A stretch of 64,000 bases of DNA from an uncultured Alphaproteobacteria bacterium (GTDB lineage Bacteria; Pseudomonadota; Alphaproteobacteria; RF32; CAG-239), in the NCBI GenBank assembly GCA_910576955.1, contig CAJTJB010000002.1:152823-216822 (forward strand), read 5' to 3'. This document shows positions 1 to 8,875 of this stretch, in pieces. The position numbers were made by a program, and so were the translations under genes. Each line of letters opens with the position of its first letter. Position 1 is the stretch's first letter. The notes below the pieces were generated by a model. It worked only from the letters and a program-made list of their open reading frames with translations. It ran no database searches and was not told the origin of the DNA.

Positions 1-55
1 AATATAATTTTTTTGTGTTAAAAATATTCTCGGATATGCAATAGCGTATCTAGGG

Positions 56-200
56 CGTCGAAAACCCTAAACTTTATCAGTCGTGGTGCACCCGACTTGA
101 AAAATAGTGCCGATATCATACCTCCAAACGGGGTGGATGTCGGTGAATAAGGCTCTGCCCAAATAAGCCGAGCCGTTTTGATAAAGTACGGTTTTCGAAC
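56..200 (+). ncRNA. ssrS: 6S RNA (ssrS), RNA polymerase regulator
   Basis: No reading frame fits here, but the sequence folds as a long closed rod. CGAAAACC at 59-66 pairs with GGTTTTCG at 190-197, and ACTTTATCA at 71-79 pairs with TGATAAAGT at 179-187. Inside lie GCCGATATCATACC, a GGTGGA segment and a GGCTC/GAGCC hairpin (151-174). These match the order of conserved blocks in proteobacterial 6S RNA as I remember it. A terminator follows at once. 6S RNA mimics an open promoter and sequesters sigma-70 polymerase in stationary phase. The exact ends are estimates. The assignment rests on motif recall and the fold, with no covariance-model score. Confidence 0.78.
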
Positions 201-205
201 ATCCG

Positions 206-230
206 CCCGCCTTTTGGTGGGTTTTCTTTT
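206..230 (+). terminator. Rho-independent terminator of the 6S RNA
   Basis: CCCGCC (206-211), loop TTTT, GGTGGG (216-221), followed by a T-rich run. It directly follows the closing stem of the putative 6S RNA and precedes the outer-membrane protein gene. Confidence 0.7.
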
Positions 231-253
231 AACTATTAAAAAGGATGTTCAAA

Positions 254-805
254 ATGAAAAAATCTTTATTGCTTGCAGGTGTTGCCTGCTTACTTTCAGT
301 ACAAGCCAATGCTTCGGAAATTAAACCTTATGTCGGGTTTGATATTGGTGGCGCAAAAGCTGATTATGGATATTGGCTTGATGGTGAAGATGATACTTTT
401 GTGGTGTCTAATTTTAACATTGGTGCGAAATTTAATAAATACTTTGGTGTCGAATTTTCTACTCAAGCTTCTTCAGAGGTAGATATAGAAGGAATGGGGG
501 ATTTGTCATATAGCAGTGTTAATGCTGATGTTATTGCTTATGCTCCAGTAAATGATAAGGTAGATTTGTTTGGTTTGGCTGGTGTTGGTTATTATACGCT
601 TGATTTAGATATGGGAGAAAATTTGTTCCAAGACTGTGATACTCATATTCAGAATCAAGAAGTTGCATTTCGAATCGGTGGCGGTATTCAGTATAACATC
701 AATGAAAAATGGGCAATGCGCGGTGCTGTAAGACATGCATTTATTGATAATGATTATGTTGAGTCGCTGACAGAATTTACTTTGGGTGTACGTTATAATT
801 TCTAA
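254..805 (+). CDS. Small outer-membrane beta-barrel protein
   Basis: A protein of 183 residues with a classical signal peptide (MKKSLLLAGVACLLSVQANA, cut before SEIKP). Alternating hydrophobic strands follow and the chain ends in an aromatic residue (VRYNF), the hallmark of outer-membrane barrels. Length and pattern fit the eight-stranded OmpA/Opa-like porin family (OMP_b-brl type). The start at 254 is preferred over an in-frame ATG at 245 because AAAAAGGA at 238-245 is well spaced for 254. Its function is probably structural or adhesive; no ligand can be inferred. It is followed by two lipoprotein genes on the same strand. Confidence 0.8.
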   Translation: MKKSLLLAGVACLLSVQANASEIKPYVGFDIGGAKADYGYWLDGEDDTFVVSNFNIGAKFNKYFGVEFSTQASSEVDIEGMGDLSYSSVNADVIAYAPVNDKVDLFGLAGVGYYTLDLDMGENLFQDCDTHIQNQEVAFRIGGGIQYNINEKWAMRGAVRHAFIDNDYVESLTEFTLGVRYNF

Positions 806-820
806 AATGAGGACTAACTT

Positions 821-1240
821 ATGAGAAAAATATTGTTAATGCTAGCTGTTGGTTTATTTGCCGGGGCTTTAAGTTCGTGTGCAACAATTATGCGGGATAA
901 CAATCAGAGTATTCCGATTAACGCCAGCACGGAAAAGGTTAATATTAAGATTATGAACAAAGCCGGTATGACGGTTTTTGAGGGGCAAACACCGACTGTT
1001 GTTAATTTGAAGACATCTGCGGGCGGGTATTTTGACCCTGAAAAATATACGGTTGTGGCGTCTAAAGATGGTTTTGGAACACAAACACAGATTATTGACT
1101 GGGAAGTCAGCGGTTGGTATATCTTGGGTAATCTTGCTTTTGGCGGTTTAATTGGCTATTTGATTGTTGATCCGTTGACAGGCGATATGTATTATCTGGA
1201 TGAAAAACCGGTTCATTTTAATATGACACCTGTTCGGTAA
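821..1240 (+). CDS. Lipoprotein, PEGA-like domain
   Basis: A protein of 139 residues. The N-terminus MRKILLMLAVGLFAGALSSC carries a lipobox (LSSC), so it should be lipid-anchored after cleavage before Cys20. The middle (residues 30-90) resembles a PEGA/carboxypeptidase-like surface fold (VNIKIMNKAG...PTVVNLKT...YTVVASKDGF). Residues 96-120 form a hydrophobic glycine-rich hairpin (NLAFGGLIGYLIVDPLTG). It lies 15 bases after the barrel gene, with AGGA ahead of the ATG, and is probably co-transcribed with it. Exact function unknown. Confidence 0.75.
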   Translation: MRKILLMLAVGLFAGALSSCATIMRDNNQSIPINASTEKVNIKIMNKAGMTVFEGQTPTVVNLKTSAGGYFDPEKYTVVASKDGFGTQTQIIDWEVSGWYILGNLAFGGLIGYLIVDPLTGDMYYLDEKPVHFNMTPVR

Positions 1241-1248
1241 TGAACGTT

Positions 1249-1284
1249 AGCCCTGCCGTATAGAATCGGCAGGGCTATATTTTT
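1249..1284 (+). terminator. Rho-independent terminator
   Basis: AGCCCTGCCG (1249-1258) pairs with CGGCAGGGCT (1267-1276) and is followed by a T-rich run. It ends the barrel-lipoprotein transcript. Confidence 0.8.
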
Positions 1285-1295
1285 AAGGTAAAGAT

Positions 1296-1712
1296 ATGAA
1301 AAAATTTATTTGTTTTGTATTGATTGCGGTTTTATCTGCGTGTGCGAATCTGGGCGAGCCGTTTGAAAAATTAGAGAAGCCGAATTCGGATGAAGCTATT
1401 ATTTATTATTATAGACCGAGCCAATTTTCAGGCGCAGGTGTATATTTTGATGTGAAAGAAAATGGCGAAACGGTTACGACACTTTATAATGGCGGATATG
1501 ATTACCATAAAACAGAAGCGGGAAATAAATATATAACAGCAAAGACAGAGTCGGAGGTAAATGTCGGGTTTATTGCGGAAGCCGGTAAAACTTATTTTGT
1601 TCGGGGAGCTGTTCATCCGGGGTTTATTATTGGGCGACCGGCATTAGAGATAGTTCCGGAAGATGTGGCTGTTTCACAGCTTAAATCGTGTAAAATTATT
1701 GAGCATGATTAA
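1296..1712 (+). CDS. DUF2846-type lipoprotein
   Basis: A protein of 138 residues with a lipoprotein signal (MKKFICFVLIAVLSAC). The body shows the DUF2846 pattern: an IIYYYRP strand, a short VKENGETVTTLYNGGY turn, and a C-terminal half with GKTYFVRGAV. The family is widespread in Proteobacteria and uncharacterised. AAGG lies ahead of the ATG and a terminator follows, so it is probably a single-gene unit. Confidence 0.75.
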   Translation: MKKFICFVLIAVLSACANLGEPFEKLEKPNSDEAIIYYYRPSQFSGAGVYFDVKENGETVTTLYNGGYDYHKTEAGNKYITAKTESEVNVGFIAEAGKTYFVRGAVHPGFIIGRPALEIVPEDVAVSQLKSCKIIEHD

Positions 1713-1731
1713 TACAGTTTTCCTCTCGTGT

Positions 1732-1760
1732 AAAGCCCTCATTGAGGGCTTTATATTTTC
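1732..1760 (+). terminator. Rho-independent terminator
   Basis: AAAGCCCTC, loop ATTG, AGGGCTTT, followed by a T-rich tail; it closes the DUF2846 lipoprotein gene. Confidence 0.75.
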
Positions 1761-1821
1761 CTTTATTTTTGGTTTTAAATGTGATATTATAATATAACTG
1801 AATGATTAGGAGGTTTATAAT

Positions 1822-3996
1822 ATGGCGGAAGAGAGGAAAGATAATCAGATTCCCAGTTTTGCAACGTATGAAAAGGATAAGGTTTTGCGGAAAGCAAAGA
1901 CGTTGCGCGAATGGGCTTTGCGTAAAAAATCGGGTGAACTTGCAGAAACAGCGTCTAAAGAGCAGGGAACGTTAAAAACAGTTTGGGGTGTTTTTAAAGA
2001 GGCGATGGCAACAACAGGGAAAGATTTTAAACGTCTGATAGCCTATAAAACCGGTGAGTCTGTTTTGGGTGGCTTGCAGCCGTATGTGCAGAGCTTGTTG
2101 TTTGGTTCTTTAACCGGTGTGGCTGCCGGTGGAACACAAGGTGCGGTAAAGTTTTTTGGGGCGGCGTGTGCCGAGGTTGTGCGGAAAAGAGCGGGCGATG
2201 TTTGCCGGTTTAAGGCAAAAATGGCAGAGCTCGTGCTCAACAATACGCATTCTAATGCGGTGTTGAGTTCTGTTTTTGAGAATATTTTGCATAAACCGCG
2301 ACCGTATTTTAAAAATAATGCGCCGGCGTCTTTAAGCGGTGTTGCCGGTGAGATTGCTGCGGCAAAAAATACTCTGCTTAATACGTCGGTAGATTGTTTT
2401 TCTCGGGCGGTTATTTTTGGTATTAGTTCGGCGAGTTTGTTGGCGGTTGACCCCAAGTTAGCATTAGGCGTTTTAGGGGTGACGGCAGTTACAGCTGAAT
2501 TTGGCGGCTATATGAACGGAGCGTTTCGAAAACTGAACAGTAAATTAAGCTCGTTTAAAAACCGAATTTCTCGCGACAATAATGATTCAATTAAAAACAC
2601 GCCGTTGGTGCAGGATACGAATCGGGTTGAAAGCGAAACGCAGGCGATGAAAAACCGGTTAGAAAAATCTTCGTCTATCAATCAAAAAGTGACGTATGCG
2701 AAAAGCAAGGCTTATTTGAAGATGCGAACAGCAATCAGCGTGGCGATGGAGGGGCTGATTATGGCGGCAGCGTTTGCCGATGTGGCAAAAACCGGCGATA
2801 TCGGGAGGTTTGCTTTAATCAGCGGAGCGGCGTGGCAAATGATGTTTTCCGGCAATATGCTTTCAGAACTTTGGACAGATATGCAGGCGGGAACGCACAG
2901 GCTGATTGATGCGACTAAAAAATTGGTGACACCGAAAGAGTTAGACAGGGTGGTTGGTAAAGAAAAATTATCTGAAAAAGATACAAAAATAAGGGTAGAG
3001 AATGTCAGCTTTGCATATCCGATTGTTAAAGATGTGACGGATATGAGTTTGGCAGATGTGCAAAGCCGAGAGGGTGAAATCAACCGGACAGAAACGATTT
3101 TGAATGACCTTAATGTGACGTTTGATAAAGGGGAATTAACGGCGGTTATCGGGACGTCGGGCAATGGTAAGTCAACATTGATGAGTCTTATTCGTCACGA
3201 TTATGATGCACAATCGGGAGCAATTTATATAGGAGATAGGGAAGTCCGTGATATTTCGGATGAGGAATTAAATGCGCATATTGCTTTTGTGGACCAGAAA
3301 GTGCATTTTTTTGACGATAGCGTAGCGTATAATCTGAAATATTTTAAGCCGGATGCAACGGATGAAGAGCTTATGCAAGCGTGTCAGATGGCTTGTTTTG
3401 ACACTGATGTCGGGAAGTTCAAAAATGGTTTGTCTTATCGAATTGGGCAGGACGGCTCGCAGCTTTCCGGTGGGCAGCAGCAGCGGTTAGCGCTGGCAAG
3501 AACTTTTTTGATGGATAAGCCGATTGTGATTATGGATGAGCCGACCACGGGGCTGGATCCGGAATTAAGCTTGAAAATTATGAAATCTTTAAAAGAGCTG
3601 GCGAAAGACAAGACGGTGATTATGGTAACGCATAATCCGACAGAGATAGCTATTGCCGACCGTGCGGTGGTGGTTAAAAACGGGGAAGTGACTGCGGATG
3701 GTAAGCCGATGGATTTGGTGAAATCCGGTGATATTACCAGAAGTGTATTGAGTGTGGAAGATGTCAAAACACGGCGCCGGCAGTTTCAGGAGAGTCTTAA
3801 CGGTGTTCGTCCGGAGCAGGAAATCTCGGAAATTTTGAAAGCGGAAGAGCGCGGATTGACGGACGAAGAACGGGTACGCAAAGGTAAGTTGTTGAGAGAA
3901 CATCCTGAAGAGTTTGTTAAGGCGTATAAGCAGCAGATGTGTAAGAAACGCGCGAAAAACGGTTTGTCGGTAACAAAAGGGAAACAAGGTAGATAA
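1822..3996 (+). CDS. ABC transporter-like fusion with C-terminal ATPase
   Basis: A protein of 724 residues. A charged N-terminus (1-60) leads to weakly hydrophobic segments (about 75-105, 195-230, 300-345) that occupy the place of an exporter membrane domain. A complete ABC ATPase follows: Walker A GTSGNGKS at about 444, signature LSGGQQQRLALAR at about 548, Walker B PIVIMDEPT, and the H-loop in VTHNP. About 115 charged residues rich in Arg, Lys and Glu follow the ATPase. The start has a strong AGGAGG. The gene overlaps the HD hydrolase by one base (TAATG), so translation is probably coupled. The membrane part is much less hydrophobic than in MsbA-type exporters. Substrate unknown. Confidence 0.75.
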   Translation: MAEERKDNQIPSFATYEKDKVLRKAKTLREWALRKKSGELAETASKEQGTLKTVWGVFKEAMATTGKDFKRLIAYKTGESVLGGLQPYVQSLLFGSLTGVAAGGTQGAVKFFGAACAEVVRKRAGDVCRFKAKMAELVLNNTHSNAVLSSVFENILHKPRPYFKNNAPASLSGVAGEIAAAKNTLLNTSVDCFSRAVIFGISSASLLAVDPKLALGVLGVTAVTAEFGGYMNGAFRKLNSKLSSFKNRISRDNNDSIKNTPLVQDTNRVESETQAMKNRLEKSSSINQKVTYAKSKAYLKMRTAISVAMEGLIMAAAFADVAKTGDIGRFALISGAAWQMMFSGNMLSELWTDMQAGTHRLIDATKKLVTPKELDRVVGKEKLSEKDTKIRVENVSFAYPIVKDVTDMSLADVQSREGEINRTETILNDLNVTFDKGELTAVIGTSGNGKSTLMSLIRHDYDAQSGAIYIGDREVRDISDEELNAHIAFVDQKVHFFDDSVAYNLKYFKPDATDEELMQACQMACFDTDVGKFKNGLSYRIGQDGSQLSGGQQQRLALARTFLMDKPIVIMDEPTTGLDPELSLKIMKSLKELAKDKTVIMVTHNPTEIAIADRAVVVKNGEVTADGKPMDLVKSGDITRSVLSVEDVKTRRRQFQESLNGVRPEQEISEILKAEERGLTDEERVRKGKLLREHPEEFVKAYKQQMCKKRAKNGLSVTKGKQGR

Positions 3997-4667
3997 TGGA
4001 CGGGATTATAGAGAAAGCGCTTGATTTTGCGCGGATGTGTCATAACGGAGATTGCTCGGGGCACGATTTTCAACATATTGAGCGGGTGCTTAAAAATGCG
4101 GAGCGGATTTTGACTGGCGAATTGGGAGCGGATGAGCTTGTTGTTAAGTTGGCGGCGATTTTGCACGATGTGGATGATTATAAGCTCGGCGTTAGCGGTG
4201 AGCGTGCGAATCGGTTTTTAACGGAAAATGAGGTGGCGGCAGATGTGGCTGCAAAGGTGCTTGATGTTATCGGGGCAATTAGCTTTTCAAAGTCCGGCAG
4301 TGCGCCGCGGTTTGATACTTTGGAGCAGAAAATTGTTTCCGATGCGGATAAGCTTGACGCGATGGGGGCTATCGGCGTGTGTCGCACGGTGATGTATTCG
4401 GCGGCGACAGGGCGGACGCTGTTTAACGCAGCGGAATTTCCGGATGAGAATTTGACGCCCGAGGAATATAAGAATAAGAATCGGAGAGGCAATCACTCTA
4501 TCAATCATTTTTTTGATAAGCTTTTGAAGTTAAAAGGAGCAATGCAGACTGAAACGGGACGGCGGGAGGCAGAGCGGCGGCATCGGTTTATGGTTGCTTT
4601 TTTGGAAGAGTTTTTTGAGGAGGTCAATGCGCCGCAGTGGGCGGAATATTTGAAGGAAAGGTATTGA
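3996..4667 (+). CDS. HD-domain phosphohydrolase
   Basis: A protein of 223 residues with the metal ligands of the HD superfamily: His in GHDFQHIERV (about 25), the HD pair in AAILHDVDDYKLG (about 54), and a distal Asp in SDADKLDAMGAIG (about 115). Length and order resemble the YedJ-like branch, which hydrolyses phosphate esters; the substrate cannot be told. The ATG overlaps the stop of the ABC-type gene, so the two are probably made together, and they may act on one substrate (inference). Confidence 0.78.
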   Translation: MDGIIEKALDFARMCHNGDCSGHDFQHIERVLKNAERILTGELGADELVVKLAAILHDVDDYKLGVSGERANRFLTENEVAADVAAKVLDVIGAISFSKSGSAPRFDTLEQKIVSDADKLDAMGAIGVCRTVMYSAATGRTLFNAAEFPDENLTPEEYKNKNRRGNHSINHFFDKLLKLKGAMQTETGRREAERRHRFMVAFLEEFFEEVNAPQWAEYLKERY

Positions 4668-4679
4668 TTTGATATATAT

Positions 4680-4760
4680 TGTCCCCATCCTCCTTACCCC
4701 TTCCGCCACGGGAAGGGGAGGTTTAGAGAGCAGGATTCCGTCGGAGGTAGGACTTTGGTC
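4680..4760. repeat. GC-rich intergenic palindrome
   Basis: CCTCCTTACCCCTTCC pairs imperfectly with GGAAGGGGAGG in an otherwise AT-rich gap. Similar C-run/G-run palindromes occur at about 8810-8870 and 50518-50550. No gene is seen. It is probably an extragenic palindromic repeat. Confidence 0.5.
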
Positions 4761-4771
4761 ATAATTTTGGG

Positions 4772-4800
4772 TTGACGGTGGGGCGAAAATGTGATATACT
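4772..4800 (+). promoter_or_regulatory. Sigma-70 promoter of the 4949 gene
   Basis: TTGACG (4772-4777) and TATACT (4795-4800) are 17 bases apart, close to consensus. Transcription would begin near 4807, giving a leader of about 140 bases. The leader holds a hairpin (ATCAAG with CTTGAT, about 4902-4924) but no clear Shine-Dalgarno sequence before the ATG. Confidence 0.65.
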
Positions 4801-4948
4801 CTTAATGTTTACCAAGATTATTGTGTTTTATAGATTTGAATATCATTTTTGAGCTTTGCTTTAAGGTGGTTTTTGGGTTTTTAAGCACTGTTTTGGTGAC
4901 CATCAAGGGGGTATTCTTCTTGATGAACATTTAAAACATAACTTAATT

Positions 4949-6601
4949 ATGGAGACAAAGAAGTCTTTCGGCGAGTTCGTACTGAATGTATGGGCTGCCA
5001 TCATGAGAGTGTTATTTCCACGCTATTGCGTGAAGTGTTTAACCCTTAAAAATCGTCCCGATGCGTGGCGTTATCTTCTCGGTAAGGAGAAAGAGCTTAA
5101 GCTTATTGACAAGCTGGAGCTTTCTGATGCCGAGCTTGCCAAACGCGTGTGGTCGCCGCAGACCCGCGTTGCTCTGCTTGCTAAAGGAAATATGGCGTTT
5201 TTGCGCGATATTTGCAACGAGGAAGAGCTTGATGCAGTTTTGGCGCGTATTAACCGCAGCAATATCATCGCTGCTATGCGGGTGTATACACCATCGCACG
5301 CTAAAATGCTTGGGATACTCAAGCGGTTTAAAGTCGATGCGTTATGCGACTTTGCAAAAGCTGTTCCGGCGGCGTTTGAATCTTTGAAACCTTGGGAAAT
5401 CCTCGGAATTGAAGAGAACACGCTTTGTCCGGCAGACAGCGAGCGTTGGTCTTTGGCATTGGCTTTAGCCGAGGTTCGTCCGACTTGGGCGCCATTGTTT
5501 ATGCTTGAGCTGCGGAACATTGCTCCTCAACATTTGGGAAACGTAGGCGAGGAACTTATGCAAAAGTTCTTTGACATTGCCTTTAAGGCAAAAGCGGATA
5601 TCTCGCAGTTGATGCCGTATCTGTATGTTATCTTTCCGAAACTTTATATGAAAGTTCGTGATAACTTTCGAGCATACAAGAACTTTGTGCCATATTTTTT
5701 GGTGATGTTCCCGCAGCTGGTGAAGTTTCTGGAAAAAGATGACAACAAGGTACGCTTGGCTGGCATTTGCTTTCAGCAGAAAATCAATGATAGTGATGAG
5801 GCCTATTCTTGGCTGCTTATCGGCTATCATTTGTTGGAAGACAGGAAAGTGTTTGCTTGTTTTCTGGAAAGTCTGCGGCGGGTGCATAGCAGCATTAATT
5901 ACTGTATGTTTGAGGAGTTATTTGAAAGAATGCTTCGGTTTGTGCCGGATGCTTACGATCTCAAGAGCTTATATACGTTCTATGTGAAAAAGGTTGGCAC
6001 CGATACAGATTATTGGCTGGATGTTCAACATAGGCTTCTTGAATTTGCTTCCGGAAAAGAAAGCAGAGTTAATCTGGGCTTTGCGTTTCCTTTTACAGGC
6101 TGGATGGAAAGCCTGGCGCAACGTGCGATTGTTATGATGGCCGAGCGTAAACAGCTTTCGGCTTATATCAATCGCCTATCCGAGGTATCCTCAACCCTTC
6201 GCAACGCGGCGTTTAATGCGATGGAAACACAGTCGCAGATTGACACGCTTGCGACAGATGAGGTAGGGAAATTGGTAACAACCGTACAGTTGCTGCCAAA
6301 AGCCGAAAAGGCATTTCTGTATCTCTTAACGACGCGGAATTTGTCGGCTGTGTCGCTACACGAGCTGAAACGCAACTATATTGAGCGTGTTCAGCTTGCG
6401 GGCAGTTCATTCAGGGCATTGCTTTCTGACCTTGCTCCTCTTTCATTGGAGATTCGGGCAGAGTTGGTGGGCATATATGCCAGGAAATGGAAACTTTCGC
6501 TTGAGGAATATCAGCTCATTATGCAGTGCAATATGTCCGTAAAAGCTCCGTTCTTGCGCGAATACGTCAAGAACCAGCGCGAGAGTGCCGGCAGAAGATA
6601 A
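4949..6601 (+). CDS. Uncharacterised 550-residue helical protein
   Basis: I do not recognise the family. The protein is rich in Leu, Ala, Lys and Glu. It has no signal peptide, only a short hydrophobic patch near residues 10-25 (VLNVWAAIMRVLFPRYCVKC), and reads as an extended all-helical repeat, possibly HEAT- or TPR-like. The ATG is preceded by AACATAACTTAATT, without a Shine-Dalgarno sequence, unlike most genes here. A strong promoter and a good terminator make it a stand-alone unit. The gene at 19902 has a similar composition and the same kind of start. Codon choice (frequent ATC and CTT) also looks somewhat different from its neighbours; this was judged by eye. Confidence 0.7.
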   Translation: METKKSFGEFVLNVWAAIMRVLFPRYCVKCLTLKNRPDAWRYLLGKEKELKLIDKLELSDAELAKRVWSPQTRVALLAKGNMAFLRDICNEEELDAVLARINRSNIIAAMRVYTPSHAKMLGILKRFKVDALCDFAKAVPAAFESLKPWEILGIEENTLCPADSERWSLALALAEVRPTWAPLFMLELRNIAPQHLGNVGEELMQKFFDIAFKAKADISQLMPYLYVIFPKLYMKVRDNFRAYKNFVPYFLVMFPQLVKFLEKDDNKVRLAGICFQQKINDSDEAYSWLLIGYHLLEDRKVFACFLESLRRVHSSINYCMFEELFERMLRFVPDAYDLKSLYTFYVKKVGTDTDYWLDVQHRLLEFASGKESRVNLGFAFPFTGWMESLAQRAIVMMAERKQLSAYINRLSEVSSTLRNAAFNAMETQSQIDTLATDEVGKLVTTVQLLPKAEKAFLYLLTTRNLSAVSLHELKRNYIERVQLAGSSFRALLSDLAPLSLEIRAELVGIYARKWKLSLEEYQLIMQCNMSVKAPFLREYVKNQRESAGRR

Positions 6602-6630
6602 TAAAACAAGCTTTGCTTCAAAAACGATGG

Positions 6631-6664
6631 AAATGGGGTGACGTGATGTCACTCCATTTTTTTT
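6631..6664 (+). terminator. Rho-independent terminator
   Basis: AATGG and GTGAC pair with GTCAC and CCATT around a GTGAT loop, followed by eight T. It closes the 4949 gene. Confidence 0.8.
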
Positions 6665-6747
6665 ATAGTGTAATTAAATATTTGTTGCATATTTACAATT
6701 TTTTGTATATTGTTTTGTTGTTTGTTTCTTTATATTAGATTTTTTAA

Positions 6748-6990
6748 ATGGAACGTATGATGAAACGAGATAAACTGTTTGATTTTGAAATATATGAAGA
6801 GGGGGCAATATTTGATTGTTCTTCGGTGGATTATCGGGAGAAGGCAAAATTTTTTTCCAATCCGCAATGTTTGAATATGCCGCTTTTTACGGAGGGGAAA
6901 CGCTCTTTGCATTTTGGGGCAAATCCGGAAGAGGCAGAAGCAAAATCGGAAACAGAAGAGCTTTTATTGCTGCAACTCTCATATTGGTAG
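6748..6990 (+). CDS. Possible small protein, 80 residues
   Basis: An acidic frame with no recognised domain and no Shine-Dalgarno sequence. It fills the gap before the convergent ABC exporter and ends six bases from that gene's stop. Start codons at 6748, 6757 and 6760 are equally possible. It may be a chance frame. Confidence 0.3.
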   Translation: MERMMKRDKLFDFEIYEEGAIFDCSSVDYREKAKFFSNPQCLNMPLFTEGKRSLHFGANPEEAEAKSETEELLLLQLSYW

Positions 6991-6995
6991 AGGGG

Positions 6996-8738
6996 CTAGA
7001 GGTATCCTTCGGACTGGAGCTTATAAAGGCGGCTGAATGTGCCGGATTTGTTTTTCAAGAGGTCTTTTTGCGCGCCGTCTTCTTTGATTTCGCCTTTTTC
7101 AAGCACGATTATCCTATCCATATTTTTTAAGGTGGAGAGGCGGTGGGCAATCGCAATCACGGTTTTGTTTTTCATCAGTTCTTTTAGGGCTTTTTCAATC
7201 GCTTGCTCGGATTCGCTATCCAGCGCCGAAGTTGCCTCGTCTAAAATGAGAATCGGCGAGTCTTTGAGGATGGCGGCGGCAATGGCAATGCGCTGGCGTT
7301 CGCCGCCCGAGAGTTTTACCCCGCGCTCGCCGACAACACTGTCATAGCCTTTGGGCATTTTTATAATTGTGTCGTGGATGTGGGCGAGCTTGGCTGCTTT
7401 GATAACCTCCGCGTCGGTGGCTTTGGGGCGGGCAAAGCGGATGTTTTCCATTATGCTGCGGTTAAAGAGGCAAGGCTCTTGCGAGATAAGCGCGATGTTT
7501 TGATGCAGCGAAAATTGCGTGACTTTGGCAATGTCTTGGTTGGAAATGAGGATTTTCCCTTTATTGAGGTCATAGGCGCGCAAGATGAGGTTGATAAGGG
7601 TTGATTTTCCCGAGCCGGATATGCCGACAAGACCGATTTTTTCGTTCGGAGCGATGGAGAGGTTGAGGCTTTTAAACACGGGCTTATCTTTGGTATAGGC
7701 AAAGGAAAGGTTTTTAATTTCAATATTGTTTGTCTTGATTTTAAGCTTTTTCGCATTCGGGGCGTCGATGATGTCAAACGGGCGATAGAGCAGGGCGAGC
7801 GCGTCATTTATTGAGCCGAGGCGTTCCTGCAGCTGGGAGAAACGGGAGCATAAGTCATAAGTTTTTTCGTCTATGCGGGTAATCATTGTGGCGCAGAAAA
7901 TAATGCTTTCAAGCGAGAGAGAAGATGGGGTGAGGTAAAAATATAAAATAACGCAAAGTTTGGCAATGAGGAAAGCAACAGAGATGAGTGTGGTACACAT
8001 ATTGCTTTGTCCGAGTTTCTTGCCAAAAGTGTTTTTCAGGCGGAGGACTTTGTTTATCTGATTGCAGAGTTTTTTGCGTTCGTGATAAAGGGCGGCGATG
8101 TTTTTGACAAGCCTTGCGTTGGCAATGCTGTCTGTCAAAATACCGGTAATTTTGCTATCTTCTTTAACAACTTTTTGCGAAAGAGGTTTGATTTTTTGGT
8201 AGCTACGGATGATGACAAACTGTTCAGCCAAACTTAAAAATATTATGAGGATGCCGAGAGTGGCGTTAATGCGGATAAGCAGATAGGCGGTTGTAATCAA
8301 AAACGCTAAATGCGGCAGGAAAAGCATACGGAGATTGCCGAAAAGCTGAAACATTCCGAATATAAGGTTTCCGATTTTAGCAAGAATTTTGCCGCTTTGC
8401 TCGGTGTTGAAAAAACGGGCGGAGTGCTTGTGCGTGTGTTGAAAAATCGTATTGTACATCGCGCACTGATAGCGGATTTTCATTCGGGCGTCCACATAAA
8501 TACGCAAGCCTTTAATGAGGTCTTGGCAGATGTAAATAACCGCAGAAATAACCAAACAGAAAATAACCGCGCTTGAAAGAGCGTCTTTCGGGTTTTCCCC
8601 GACAATGCCGATAATTCTCGCATAATAAAGCTGCCCGACAGCAGACAAAATAGGAGAAAGCATTGCCAACACGCAAGAGGCAGTGAACCAAAACTTGTTG
8701 CGGCGGATGAGGGTGAAGAAGAAACGCCAAATATTCAT
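6996..8738 (-). CDS. ABC exporter, membrane plus ATPase (MsbA-like)
   Basis: A protein of 580 residues with the full half-transporter layout. Six membrane helices lie in about residues 15-300. The ATPase shows Walker A GISGSGKS, signature LSGGERQRIAIAAAIL, Walker B LILDEATSALD and the H-loop in IAHRLS. Such proteins dimerise and export lipids, peptides or drugs. It lies downstream of a second complete exporter (8832-10631) on the same strand, so the two may form a heterodimer or be separate homodimers. Substrate not inferable. Confidence 0.88.
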   Translation of the reverse strand: MNIWRFFFTLIRRNKFWFTASCVLAMLSPILSAVGQLYYARIIGIVGENPKDALSSAVIFCLVISAVIYICQDLIKGLRIYVDARMKIRYQCAMYNTIFQHTHKHSARFFNTEQSGKILAKIGNLIFGMFQLFGNLRMLFLPHLAFLITTAYLLIRINATLGILIIFLSLAEQFVIIRSYQKIKPLSQKVVKEDSKITGILTDSIANARLVKNIAALYHERKKLCNQINKVLRLKNTFGKKLGQSNMCTTLISVAFLIAKLCVILYFYLTPSSLSLESIIFCATMITRIDEKTYDLCSRFSQLQERLGSINDALALLYRPFDIIDAPNAKKLKIKTNNIEIKNLSFAYTKDKPVFKSLNLSIAPNEKIGLVGISGSGKSTLINLILRAYDLNKGKILISNQDIAKVTQFSLHQNIALISQEPCLFNRSIMENIRFARPKATDAEVIKAAKLAHIHDTIIKMPKGYDSVVGERGVKLSGGERQRIAIAAAILKDSPILILDEATSALDSESEQAIEKALKELMKNKTVIAIAHRLSTLKNMDRIIVLEKGEIKEDGAQKDLLKNKSGTFSRLYKLQSEGYL

Positions 8739-8774
8739 TAGTTTTGCTCCTTTGTTGCTTTTTGTGGTTTGCCG

Positions 8775-8875
8775 TGGGTGTGTGGGGTGGTGTGGCGGCT
8801 TTTTTTCACCCCCACCCTACGCCCTCCCCCCTCAAGGGGGAGGGAGGGGAGAGGTGCTTGCAATGACTTGTGGAG
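8775..8875. repeat. GC-rich intergenic palindrome
   Basis: CCCTCCCCCCTC faces GGGGGAGGGAGGGGAG, flanked by a motif reading GTCATTGCAAGC on the minus strand. It lies between the two ABC exporter genes and overlaps the 3' end of the upstream one. Related but shorter elements are at about 4680 and 50518. Confidence 0.6.
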
